Positions 26,667 through 34,948 of a stretch of DNA of 50,095 nucleotides are shown in pieces. The first letter of the stretch is position 1; each line of letters starts with the position of its first letter. The translations under genes and the position numbers were made by a program. The stretch is from Hoeflea sp. (GTDB lineage: Bacteria > Pseudomonadota > Alphaproteobacteria > Rhizobiales > Rhizobiaceae): assembly GCF_002733955.1 (NCBI RefSeq), contig NZ_NVXQ01000033.1, forward strand, positions 1 to 50,095. The letters are read 5' to 3'. Below the pieces are notes generated by a model. It did no database searches. It had not been told where the DNA came from and worked only from the letters and a program-made list of their open reading frames with translations.

Positions 26667-28964
26667 ATGAACATCGCGACACCTAAATTTGGCGTGGGCG
26701 CATCGGCGTTGCGCAAGGAAGACCGCAAGCTGATCAAGGGTGAGGGGTCGTTTACCGACGACGTCCGGGCCGAGGGTGAATTGCGTGCTTACGTGCTGCG
26801 CTCTCCGCATGCCGCCGCGCACTTTGCGTTCGGTGATCTTGATGCAGCACGGGCAGCAGAAGGCGTTCATCTGGTTCTCACGGCAGCTGACGTGGTCCAT
26901 CTCGGGCCGGTCGTCAATCAGGCCACCGTCAAGCAGCCCGACGGAACAATCCACGCCCAGAAACACATTCCGCTGCTGTGTAACGGCGAAGTTCGCCATG
27001 TCGGCGATGCCGTCGCCTTCATCGTCGCCGACACGCTGGCTCAGGCCCAGGAAGCCTCCGAACTGATCGAGATAGACTGGGACATCGAGGATGCCCAGGT
27101 CGATCTGGCAGCCGCGCTCGAAGACGATCAGCCGTTGGTCTGGCCGGATCTGGGAACCAACCAGGCTTACCTCTATCGCACCGGCGATATTGACAAGACG
27201 GCACAGGCCTTCGCTGAAGCCGATCATGTCACCACGATCGACTTCGTCAACAACCGGCTGGTGTCGAACTACATGGAAACCCGCGCCTGTCTGGCGGAAT
27301 GGGACGACGAGAGCAAAAAGTTCACCCTGACGCTTGGCTCTCAGGGCGTGCACGGTATCCGCAAGACCATCGCAAAAGACATCTTCCGCATGGATCTTGA
27401 AGACTTCCGGGTGATCACCCGTGATGTTGGCGGCGGCTTCGGCACCAAGGTCTTCAATTACCGCGAATATCCGCTGTCGCTGGAGGCTGCCCGGCGGCTC
27501 AACCGCCCGGTCAAGTGGGTGTCGGATCGCACCGAGCATTTTCTGGCCGATGCGCATGGCCGCGACAACAAGGTCACGGCCTCGCTGGCCTTGAGTGACG
27601 AGGGCCGCATTCTTGGCCTGAAAATCGATGTGATGGCCAATATGGGGGCTTATCTGAGCCAGTTCGGACCGTTTATCCCTGTCTTCGGCGCCTCCATGGC
27701 AACCGGCGTCTATGACATCCAGAACCTCGATTTCAAGCTGCGCGGCGTCTACACCCACACAACCCCAGTGGATGCCTATCGCGGCGCCGGGCGCCCCGAG
27801 GCAGCCTTCCTCATCGAACGTCTGATCGACGCGGCAGCCCGGGAAATCGATATGCCGGTGGCCGAATTGCGCCGCCGCAATTTCATCCGTCCAGACCAGT
27901 TTCCCTATCACACGCCGGGCGGCCGCATGTATGATGTCGGCGAATTTGACGGCCACATGACCCGCGCCCTGGAAAAGGCCAATGTCGCAGGTTTTTCCGA
28001 GCGCGCCCGCGAGGCGGAATCCCGCGGCAAGCTGCGCGGCCTCGGTACGGCGGTCTATATCGAGGCCTGCGCCTTTGCCGGCTCCGAACCGGCCCGGCTG
28101 ACGCTGGACGCCGATGGTGGCATTACACTTTACATCGGCACCCAGACCAACGGGCAGGGCCACGCCACCGCCTACAGCCAGTTTATTGCCGACCAGATCG
28201 GCATCGATTTTGACAGGATCACCGTGCGCCAGGGCGACACCGCCGAACTCGCCAAGGGCGGCGGCACCGGCGGATCGCGCTCGATCCCGCTCGGCGGGGT
28301 CTCGGTCTCCGCCGCGTCCAAGGTTCTGGCTGAAAAGATGAAGAAGCTCGCCGCCGACGAGCTCGAGGCTTCCGCAGCCGATATCGAGCTGGTTGATGGC
28401 TCTGCCCGCATCGTCGGCACCGACCGGGTGATCAGCTACGCCGACATGGCAAAGGCCGCCAAGTCTGACGAAGACCGCACAGGCCTTGCCGATGTGGTGC
28501 AGGACGAGGCCACCTATCCCAATGGAACCCACATCTGCGAAGTCGAGATCGACCCGGAAACCGGCCATGTCGAGATCGTGCGCTACACCATCGTCGATGA
28601 TTTCGGCATGACGGTAAATCCGGTGCTGCTGCTGGGCCAGATCCATGGCGGTGTGGTCCAGGGCGTGGCGCAGTGCCTGAGCGAGGGCGTTGTCTATTCC
28701 GAGGACGGCCAGCTCCTGACCGCAAGCTTCATGGATTACGCCGTGCCGCGCGCCGGCGACATGCCGTTCTTTGATTTCGAGACCCGCAACGTGCCTTCCA
28801 CCACCAATGCGATGGGCATCAAGGGCGCGGGCGAGGCGGGCACCATCGGCGCCTGTCCAGCGGCGATGAACGCGCTTGTCGATGCACTCGACCGCGCCCG
28901 CGGCGTCCGCCATATCGAGATGCCGGCCACCCCGCAGCGCATCTGGGAAGCCTTGAACAGCTGA
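26667..28964 (+). CDS. Molybdenum hydroxylase large subunit, xanthine dehydrogenase/CoxL form II type (orphan)
   Basis: A 765-residue protein of the xanthine oxidase family that would bind the molybdopterin cofactor. The small N-terminal domain (about 20-130) is followed by the Moco-binding region with GGGFGTK, the active-site loop AYRGAGR (residues 370-376) and the catalytic glutamate Glu723 in KGAGEAGTIG. The loop is of the form II kind; true CO dehydrogenases have a cysteine-containing loop, so CO oxidation is not indicated. Substrate cannot be predicted. Such enzymes normally need a 2Fe-2S subunit and an FAD subunit, encoded next door; neither is present here, as the next genes are transporters. 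Confidence 0.92.
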   Translation: MNIATPKFGVGASALRKEDRKLIKGEGSFTDDVRAEGELRAYVLRSPHAAAHFAFGDLDAARAAEGVHLVLTAADVVHLGPVVNQATVKQPDGTIHAQKHIPLLCNGEVRHVGDAVAFIVADTLAQAQEASELIEIDWDIEDAQVDLAAALEDDQPLVWPDLGTNQAYLYRTGDIDKTAQAFAEADHVTTIDFVNNRLVSNYMETRACLAEWDDESKKFTLTLGSQGVHGIRKTIAKDIFRMDLEDFRVITRDVGGGFGTKVFNYREYPLSLEAARRLNRPVKWVSDRTEHFLADAHGRDNKVTASLALSDEGRILGLKIDVMANMGAYLSQFGPFIPVFGASMATGVYDIQNLDFKLRGVYTHTTPVDAYRGAGRPEAAFLIERLIDAAAREIDMPVAELRRRNFIRPDQFPYHTPGGRMYDVGEFDGHMTRALEKANVAGFSERAREAESRGKLRGLGTAVYIEACAFAGSEPARLTLDADGGITLYIGTQTNGQGHATAYSQFIADQIGIDFDRITVRQGDTAELAKGGGTGGSRSIPLGGVSVSAASKVLAEKMKKLAADELEASAADIELVDGSARIVGTDRVISYADMAKAAKSDEDRTGLADVVQDEATYPNGTHICEVEIDPETGHVEIVRYTIVDDFGMTVNPVLLLGQIHGGVVQGVAQCLSEGVVYSEDGQLLTASFMDYAVPRAGDMPFFDFETRNVPSTTNAMGIKGAGEAGTIGACPAAMNALVDALDRARGVRHIEMPATPQRIWEALNS

Positions 28965-29137
28965 TCGGTTGCGTGAACTGGAAGCTGGCGGCGGGGGAGG
29001 CACACATCAGCGCGAGGTGGTGAGGTCATCAGATCTTTTGATCGGACGGGAAGCAGCTCGCGGGCTATGGTTGCGGCACCAGGCCGTCTGGACGATGAAG
29101 CCGCGCCTTTCTCAACCGACGGGACCAAGGAGCCAAG

Positions 29138-30151
29138 GTGACCGAACGCCCGCCCACTGACCACCGGCATTCCGACATGTCGCCCGCGGCGCCTCAGTCC
29201 GTCCCGGCGCAATCCGTCGGTGAGCCCGGCGGCTCGCCAATGATCGGTATTCTGCTCAAGGTGGCCTCTGTCAGCGTCTTTGTCACCATGTCGACACTGA
29301 TCAAGGCGTCGGGAGAGGGGGTTCCCGCAGGCCAGATCGTGTTCTTCCGCTCGGCCTTTGCGATTGTTCCCATTCTGGTCTTTCTGGCGCTGCGCGGCCA
29401 GCTGGAAACCGCCTGGCGGACGGCAAGCCCGCTTTCGCATGTGCGTCGCGGACTGGTTGGGGTCTCGGCCATGGGCCTGGGTTTTTATGGCATCATGCGG
29501 TTGCCCTTGCCCGACGCCATTGCCATCGGCTACGCCATGCCGCTGCTTACGGTGGTCTTCGCGGCGCTGTTTCTCGGCGAGAAGGTGCGGATCTTCCGCT
29601 GGTCTGCGGTCGCTGTTGGCCTCGGCGGTGTGCTGGTGATCAGCTGGCCGCGGTTGAGCCTCTTCGGCGAAGGCTTCGGATCGGGAGAGGCGCAAGGGGC
29701 GATCGCCGTTCTGTGTTCGGCCGCGCTCGGGGCAACCGCGATGATTCTCGTCCGCAAACTGGTGCTGACGGAAAAGACCCCGACGATTGTGCTTTATTTC
29801 TCGCTCACGGCCACGGTGCTGTCGCTGGCCTCCTTGCCGTTCGGCTGGATCGTGCCGGATTGGTCCACCCTCGGTCTGATGGCGCTTGCCGGCTTCTGCG
29901 GCGGGCTCGGACAGATCCTGCTCACCCAGAGCTACCGCCATGCCGAGGTGTCGACAATTGCGCCGTTCGAATACACCTCGATCGTGCTCGGTATCCTGAT
30001 CGGCTATTTCATCTTTGGCGATGTGCCGACCTGGTCGATGCTGATCGGCACCACGATCGTGATCGGGGCAGGCCTCTTCGTCATCCTGCGCGAGCACAGG
30101 CTCGGCCTCGAACGCAAGGCCCAGCGCAAGCTTGTCACGCCGCAGGGCTGA
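29138..30151 (+). CDS. DMT-superfamily permease (two EamA domains)
   Basis: A 337-residue inner-membrane transporter with about ten helices in two EamA repeats (residues about 35-170 and 185-320). A polar 34-residue N-terminal extension precedes the first helix. GTG 29138 has AAGGAG about 8 bases upstream; ATG 29177 is a possible shorter start. DMT proteins of this group export metabolites or amino acids; the substrate is not predictable. It is 173 bp downstream of the molybdenum hydroxylase on the same strand and ends convergently 18 bp from the MFS gene. Confidence 0.88.
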   Translation: MTERPPTDHRHSDMSPAAPQSVPAQSVGEPGGSPMIGILLKVASVSVFVTMSTLIKASGEGVPAGQIVFFRSAFAIVPILVFLALRGQLETAWRTASPLSHVRRGLVGVSAMGLGFYGIMRLPLPDAIAIGYAMPLLTVVFAALFLGEKVRIFRWSAVAVGLGGVLVISWPRLSLFGEGFGSGEAQGAIAVLCSAALGATAMILVRKLVLTEKTPTIVLYFSLTATVLSLASLPFGWIVPDWSTLGLMALAGFCGGLGQILLTQSYRHAEVSTIAPFEYTSIVLGILIGYFIFGDVPTWSMLIGTTIVIGAGLFVILREHRLGLERKAQRKLVTPQG

Positions 30152-30169
30152 ACCGGACGCAGCCCCGCC

Positions 30170-31450
30170 TCAGGCGGCGGGCGCCTCTTCGTCTTCCTCA
30201 GACTGTTCGCCCCAGCTCGGGTCGGAACGCGGGTCGAGTTCTGCCGATTGCGGCGTCAGGTCGGGCAGGGCGGCCATCGCCAGGAAGTCGGACCGGGTCT
30301 CTTCCGGCGCCTGGTCGCGGCGGCTGATACGCCAGGCGGCGTGACCGGCATAGGCGGCAAAGAACACCGCAATCGCCGCAAACAGCGCGTGCGGCCCGAA
30401 CCAGTCCATGGCGACGCCGGTGATCAGCGGTCCCACCATGGTTGCGACGCCATAGGTGATCATCAACCCGCTCGACACTTCGACGAACTCGTCGGGCATG
30501 GCATGGTCGTTGGCGTGCGCGACATTGAGCGAGTAGATCGGCAGCAGCACGGTTCCCAGAAACAGCATGCCAGCAAAGAAGATGATCCGGTTTTCAACGC
30601 CGAAACTGATGGTGATGGCGCAGGCAATCACACCGACCACGCCGGCGAAGATCATCACCCGGCGGCGGTCCATCCGGTCCGAAACGCGCCCGAGCGGATA
30701 CTGGAAGATGGCTCCGCCGATCATGGCGATGGCGAGCATCGACGCGCCTTCGGTGGTTGAAAGCCCCAGTTGCGAAGCATAGACCGGTCCGAGCGCGCCC
30801 CAGGCGCTGGCGATCAGGCCGGCGAGCAAGGTGCCGACCACGGCAGCGGGTGACCGCCGGTAGAGCGCCGGAACATCGAACTTCACCTGCGTCAGCGGCT
30901 GTGGCGATTGCGCGCTCGACAACAAGGTCGGCATCACCGCCATCGAGCAGATCAGCGCGCAGACCATGAACAGGGTCGGCGTGACCGGGTCACCGAAGGG
31001 AACGATATACTGGCCGATCATCACCGCTGACATCGACACCATCATGTAGACCGAAAACAGCGCGCCGCGATTTTCATTGCTGACCTTCTCGTTGAGCCAG
31101 CTTTCAATGATCATGTAACCGCCGGCGATCGAGAAGCCTGCCATGGCCCGCGTCAGCACCCAGACGCCCGGATGCACGATCAGCGTATGCAACAGATAGG
31201 ACATCGCCATGATGGTGGTCAGCGCGCCGAACACCCGCACGTGACCGACCTTGAGCACAAGCCGGGGGGTGATGATGCAACTGGCGGTGAACGCGATGGC
31301 GTAACCGGTCGCAATCAGCGAGATCGAGAAGGTCGACCAGCCTTCCGCCACAGCCCTGACCGGGATCAAATAGCCCGACAGCCCCATCGCGGTCAGCAGG
31401 AAAAAGGTCGAAAGCAGCAGCGACGCCACCGATCGAACGGACTGGATCAT
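30170..31450 (-). CDS. MFS transporter, YcaD-like
   Basis: A 426-residue major facilitator with 12 predicted helices. The region MIIESWLNEKVSNENRGALF between helices 4 and 5, followed by a helix with YMMVSM, resembles the YcaD group of MFS permeases. A conserved loop GRVSDRMDRRRVM between helices 8 and 9 is the usual MFS signature. The C-terminal 45 residues are acidic and probably cytoplasmic. ATG 31450 is chosen because GGGAGAG lies just upstream; an in-frame ATG at 31486 would add 12 residues. The substrate is unknown. Confidence 0.88.
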   Translation of the reverse strand: MIQSVRSVASLLLSTFFLLTAMGLSGYLIPVRAVAEGWSTFSISLIATGYAIAFTASCIITPRLVLKVGHVRVFGALTTIMAMSYLLHTLIVHPGVWVLTRAMAGFSIAGGYMIIESWLNEKVSNENRGALFSVYMMVSMSAVMIGQYIVPFGDPVTPTLFMVCALICSMAVMPTLLSSAQSPQPLTQVKFDVPALYRRSPAAVVGTLLAGLIASAWGALGPVYASQLGLSTTEGASMLAIAMIGGAIFQYPLGRVSDRMDRRRVMIFAGVVGVIACAITISFGVENRIIFFAGMLFLGTVLLPIYSLNVAHANDHAMPDEFVEVSSGLMITYGVATMVGPLITGVAMDWFGPHALFAAIAVFFAAYAGHAAWRISRRDQAPEETRSDFLAMAALPDLTPQSAELDPRSDPSWGEQSEEDEEAPAA

Positions 31451-31628
31451 GGCGGCTCTCCCTGCCAACGGAGCGCGGCCCGGCAAAATCCGGTCTCAAC
31501 GGATCCTGCAGGCCTGTTTGCAAATGTGATTCTGCGATGAACTTGTCATGCTTGCGTGCGACGCCAAGGCCGGATCGCGACACGACTGAAAAATTTCCGC
31601 CATCGGGCAAGAAACTGGCGGATGCGGC

Positions 31629-32534
31629 TCAGGGAGTGCTGAGTTGCTCCAGCCGCTCCTGCAGCGACAGGAAATCTGCCCAGACAAGCCGCTTTTGCGC
31701 CGGGTTCCTGAGCAGGTAGGCAGGATGAAGCGTGGGCATCGCCGGTGTCGCCGTGTCGCCGATCTTGCACTCCATCCATGTGCCGCGAAGCGACAGGATG
31801 CCCTTGTCGGTGGCAAGCAGCGACTTGCTGGCGATATTGCCGAGCATGACCACGATCTTGGGCTGCGCAAGCGCGATGTGGCGTTCGACGAACGGGCGGC
31901 AGAGCTCGATCTCGTGCGCTGCCGGCGTACGGTTGCCGGGCGGCCGCCAGGGGATGATGTTGGTGATATAGGCGGTTTCGCGGCTGAGCCCGATGGCGGC
32001 CAGCATCCGGTCAAGAAGTTGGCCGGCGCGACCGACAAACGGCGTGCCCTGAAGATCCTCTTCGCGGCCCGGCGCCTCGCCGATAAACATCACTTCTGCC
32101 TCCGGATTGCCGTCTGCGAAGACAAGCGTCTTGGCGCTGTGACGCAGATTGCACCCGGTATATGACTCAAGGATCGAGCGCAGTTCGGCAATCGAGCCAG
32201 CGCCGGCCGCCAGCGCGCGCGCATCCTGAAATGCGGCTTCGCCGGGGATGGTCAGTTGCGAGGCCTGCGGTGCCGGCGCAATCGGCTGAGCCGCTGGCTT
32301 GCGCCCCGGCGACGCGTCAGGCGCAGGCTGGTTGGGCGCAGGCCTCTGGGCCGGTTGGCTGGTGGCGGAATTGGATTGCGATTGCGGCCGGGCGCGGGCC
32401 TTGAGGATTTCGGCCGACTGCTGGAACCGGTCAATGGCTGCGTCTTCGCACAGCTCGGCCACGCCGCTTTCAGCGTAGAAGTGCAAGAGCGCCGCCAGTT
32501 CGGCCGTATTCATCTCAGATGCCAGGGTTGCCAT
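31629..32534 (-). CDS. Uracil-DNA glycosylase, family 4-like, with incomplete Fe-S cysteine set
   Basis: A 301-residue DNA repair enzyme that excises uracil arising from cytosine deamination. The C-terminal 200 residues carry motif A GEAPGREEDLQGTPFVGRAG, TNIIPWRPPGNRTP, and HPAYLLRNP, all typical of family 4. An N-terminal extension of about 100 residues is rich in Pro, Ala and Gln and probably disordered. Classical family 4 enzymes ligate a 4Fe-4S cluster through four cysteines; here the first (GCNLR) and the last (IELC) remain but the second is Arg and the third is Trp (PWRPP). The start is uncertain; ATG 32513 would shorten it by 7 residues. Confidence 0.9.
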   Translation of the reverse strand: MATLASEMNTAELAALLHFYAESGVAELCEDAAIDRFQQSAEILKARARPQSQSNSATSQPAQRPAPNQPAPDASPGRKPAAQPIAPAPQASQLTIPGEAAFQDARALAAGAGSIAELRSILESYTGCNLRHSAKTLVFADGNPEAEVMFIGEAPGREEDLQGTPFVGRAGQLLDRMLAAIGLSRETAYITNIIPWRPPGNRTPAAHEIELCRPFVERHIALAQPKIVVMLGNIASKSLLATDKGILSLRGTWMECKIGDTATPAMPTLHPAYLLRNPAQKRLVWADFLSLQERLEQLSTP

Positions 32535-32633
32535 GCGATGGTTCTATCCCAAGGGTCATGCACTGGGAAGAGGTGGAATCGGTCCGACCGCTGGGACAAG
32601 GCCAAGCCTGCCTCAATCGGCTTGAATGTTCTT

Positions 32634-32649
32634 TCATTCCATGGAATGA
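32634..32649. promoter_or_regulatory. Perfect 16-bp palindrome, probable ArsR-type operator
   Basis: TCATTCCATGGAATGA is self-complementary over 16 bp and lies 4 bases upstream of the ArsR-like gene start. ArsR/SmtB repressors bind such imperfect or perfect dyads overlapping their own promoter. It also lies in the 120-bp gap to the divergent glycosylase gene, so both could be affected. Binding is inferred. Confidence 0.65.
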
Positions 32650-32653
32650 TAGA

Positions 32654-32983
32654 ATGATGAAAACTGATACAGCCGTCAAGATGCTCTCGGTTCTGGCTCA
32701 CGAAGGCCGCCTGGCATTGCTGCAAACGCTGGTGCAGGCAGGTGAGCAGGGCGCCTCGGTCAGCTCCTTGGCCGAAACAACCGGCCAGAATCTCAAGACC
32801 GTCTCCGCCCAGTTGCAGGGGATGGCCGATGCCGGGCTTGTCCACGTCCGCCGTGCGGGCAAGCAGATGATCTATGCCGCGAGATACGAGACGCTTGGCG
32901 CACTGTTCGGCTTCATCATGCATGATTGCTGTGGCGGGCACCAGGACTTGCTTGCGACCGTTCGGCGGGCCTGCACATGCTGA
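32654..32983 (+). CDS. ArsR/SmtB-family transcriptional repressor
   Basis: A 109-residue winged-helix regulator: LAHEGRLALLQTL (helix 1 region), the recognition helix NLKTVSAQLQGMADAGL, and the wing VRRAGKQMIYAA. The C-terminus holds four cysteines, in HDCCGGH and RACTC, arranged like a possible metal- or thiol-sensing site; the classical CxC site of helix 3 is not present. Start ATG 32654 has GGAA 7 bases upstream; ATG 32657 is possible. A perfect palindromic operator lies just upstream, suggesting autorepression. Its stop overlaps the start of the ATP-grasp-like gene by 7 bases, so that gene is the obvious regulated partner. Confidence 0.88.
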   Translation: MMKTDTAVKMLSVLAHEGRLALLQTLVQAGEQGASVSSLAETTGQNLKTVSAQLQGMADAGLVHVRRAGKQMIYAARYETLGALFGFIMHDCCGGHQDLLATVRRACTC

Positions 32984-34248
32984 CCCCGCACGGCGAAGCT
33001 GAATGCTGCACCGGGGCATCGCTCGAAGCCATCAACAGCGCTTGCCTGTGTCTGCCGCTTGAAGCCGATGAGCGCCGCGCCCGCGTGGCAGCCGGCAGCC
33101 GCGATCAGCGCCTGGAGGGGATGCTGGCGAATCGCCGCGGACTTTACGCAGCGACCCCGGTGTTCCTGTCGCACGCGCATTATCAACAAATGGCAAAACT
33201 GGTGGCTGCCGTGGCTCAGAGCACGGAGACCGAGGCCTACAGGCGGCAAATTGAGGCGAGGGACTCCCGAATTGACCTGTCAAGGCAAGATCGAACCCAT
33301 AGCCTGCTGATGGGATTCGATTTCCATATCTCGCCTGATGGTCCGCGGCTGATCGAGATCAACACCAATGCCGGCGCTGCCTTTCTGGCCAGGCAATTTG
33401 CAGATGCGGGATCACGCTGCCTGCCCGCCGCTGTGTCTGGACCGGATTTGACGGAGGCGCGGCTGGATGAGTTGCTCGTCAACATGTTCCTCGAGGAATG
33501 GGGATTGGCACGGCCGGGTGAACCGCTGCGCAGCCTCGCCATCGTCGATGCGGAACCCGAGGCACAGTATCTTTATCCCGACATGGTGCTGGCTGCCGAG
33601 CTGCTGAATTTGAACGGCATTCACACCATCATTGCCGACCCTTCCGAGCTTGACTGCCGCGACGGGAAACTGTGGCGCGATGGTGAGATCATCGACATGG
33701 TCTACAATCGCCTGACCGATTTCCGGTTTGAAGCGCCGCAAAACCATGCGCTGCGGCTGGCCTATGACCAGGACGTCGCGGTGCTCTCGCCGTCACCCCG
33801 CCACCATGCGCTGTATGCCGACAAGCGTAACCTGATGCTGCTGGGTGACGAGAATGGCGCGCCCGGCGCGGTGAGCGCTGACCTTCGCGCCATGATCCCG
33901 CTGACGCGGCCACTCCGTGGGATCGATCAGGAAGCCGCCTGGAAAGCGCGCAGGACATTGTTCTTCAAGCCGGCGGATGGCTATGGCAGCCGCGCGGCCT
34001 ATCGCGGCGACAAGCTGACAAGAAGCGTGTGGGCATCGATCCGGCAGGGTGATTACGTCGCCCAGGCGCTCGTACCGCCAGCCACGCGCGGCCTGATGCA
34101 CGAGGGACAGCCGGCGCGGCTCAAATATGACCTCCGGCTCTATGCCTATGCCGGGAAGCCGCTGTTTCCGGTCGCGCGCATGTATCGGGGCCAGACCACC
34201 AATTTTCGCACCCCGGGCGGCGGATTGGCCCCTGTCATTCTGGTTTGA
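32977..34248 (+). CDS. ATP-grasp-like enzyme, possibly circularly permuted; function unknown
   Basis: A 423-residue cytoplasmic protein. The N-terminal 25 residues are cysteine-rich (ECC, then SACLCL). A motif RLIEINTNAG near residue 145 resembles the metal-binding E-x-N of ATP-grasp ligases, while the nucleotide-binding-like FFKPADGYGSRAAYRG comes after it, near residue 330, and is followed by KYDLRLYAYAGK and RGQTTNFRTPGGG. The order E-x-N before the lysine loop suggests circular permutation, as in glutathionylspermidine-synthase-like ligases. ATP-grasp enzymes join a carboxylate to an amine or thiol; the substrate is unknown. ATG 32977 overlaps the ArsR stop, so it is translationally coupled to that regulator. 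A strong terminator ends the cassette. Confidence 0.75.
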   Translation: MLTPHGEAECCTGASLEAINSACLCLPLEADERRARVAAGSRDQRLEGMLANRRGLYAATPVFLSHAHYQQMAKLVAAVAQSTETEAYRRQIEARDSRIDLSRQDRTHSLLMGFDFHISPDGPRLIEINTNAGAAFLARQFADAGSRCLPAAVSGPDLTEARLDELLVNMFLEEWGLARPGEPLRSLAIVDAEPEAQYLYPDMVLAAELLNLNGIHTIIADPSELDCRDGKLWRDGEIIDMVYNRLTDFRFEAPQNHALRLAYDQDVAVLSPSPRHHALYADKRNLMLLGDENGAPGAVSADLRAMIPLTRPLRGIDQEAAWKARRTLFFKPADGYGSRAAYRGDKLTRSVWASIRQGDYVAQALVPPATRGLMHEGQPARLKYDLRLYAYAGKPLFPVARMYRGQTTNFRTPGGGLAPVILV

Positions 34249-34266
34249 ATCCAGCTGCACGCAAAG

Positions 34267-34300
34267 AAAAACGCCCGGGAGACAGTCTCCCGGGCGTTTT
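34267..34300. terminator. Bidirectional terminator between the ArsR cassette and rplI
   Basis: AAAACGCCCGGGAGA (34267-34281) pairs perfectly with TCTCCCGGGCGTTTT (34286-34300) around a 4-base loop, with A-tract on one side and T-tract on the other. It can end transcription of the plus-strand cassette and the minus-strand ribosomal operon. Confidence 0.9.
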
Positions 34301-34326
34301 CACAAATGCGGCCAGATGAGACGAAA

Positions 34327-34926
34327 TCAGGCGTTGTCTTCGCCTTCGCCGTCTTCATCATCAAGGTAGTCCGGGTCATTGGCGGCAGCTTCTGCGGCTT
34401 CTGCAGCAGCTTCCTCGTCGATGCCGTAGATGGCGTCTGCCGACGACAGGTCTTCGCCCTTGGCCTGGCGTTCTGCTTCGTCAGCCGAACGTGCGACGTT
34501 GAAGGTGACGGTGACGTTGACTTCGGCATGCAGTGCCAGCGGCACGGTGTGCAAACCGATGGTCTTGACCGGGTTGTTCATGTCGACCTGGCTGCGGCCG
34601 ATGGTGAAGCCGTTGTCGGCCAGAACCTGGATCACGTCGCGGGCAGCAACCGAACCGTAGAGCTGACCGGTTTCGCCGGCGGAACGAACCACCACGAAGG
34701 TCTTGCCGTCGAGCTTTTCGGCGATCTGCTCGGCTTCCGACTTGCGCTCGAGGTTGCGGGCTTCAAGCACCGAACGCTCGGCTTCGAAGCGGGCCTTGTT
34801 GGCGGCGTTGGCGCGCAGCGCCTTGCCCTGAGGCAGCAGGAAGTTGCGGGCGTAGCCGTCGCGAACCTTTACGGTTTCGCCCATCTGGCCGAGCTTGGTG
34901 ATGCGTTCAAGAAGAATGACGTCCAT
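34327..34926 (-). CDS. rplI: 50S ribosomal protein L9
   Basis: A 199-residue ribosomal protein: the N-terminal domain ([32 protein letters not shown]) binds 23S rRNA and the second domain starts near residue 75 ([20 protein letters not shown]). A long acidic, alanine-rich C-terminal tail (from about residue 160) extends beyond the usual 150 residues, which is common in alphaproteobacteria. It is last in rpsF-rpsR-DUF2232-rplI, 22 bp after the membrane protein gene, and is followed by the shared terminator. Confidence 0.98.
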   Translation of the reverse strand: MDVILLERITKLGQMGETVKVRDGYARNFLLPQGKALRANAANKARFEAERSVLEARNLERKSEAEQIAEKLDGKTFVVVRSAGETGQLYGSVAARDVIQVLADNGFTIGRSQVDMNNPVKTIGLHTVPLALHAEVNVTVTFNVARSADEAERQAKGEDLSSADAIYGIDEEAAAEAAEAAANDPDYLDDEDGEGEDNA

Positions 34927-34948
34927 GGTGTTGTCCTTTCAAGGAGGG

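Noticed and set aside
26667-28964. Aerobic CO dehydrogenase (form I CoxL)
   Set aside because: The active-site loop is AYRGAGR and lacks the cysteine-containing form I loop; no coxS or coxM genes are adjacent.
24497-29003. Long open frames antisense to pepN and to the molybdenum hydroxylase
   Set aside because: They mirror well-supported genes, have no plausible domains or ribosome sites, and follow codon-position GC bias.
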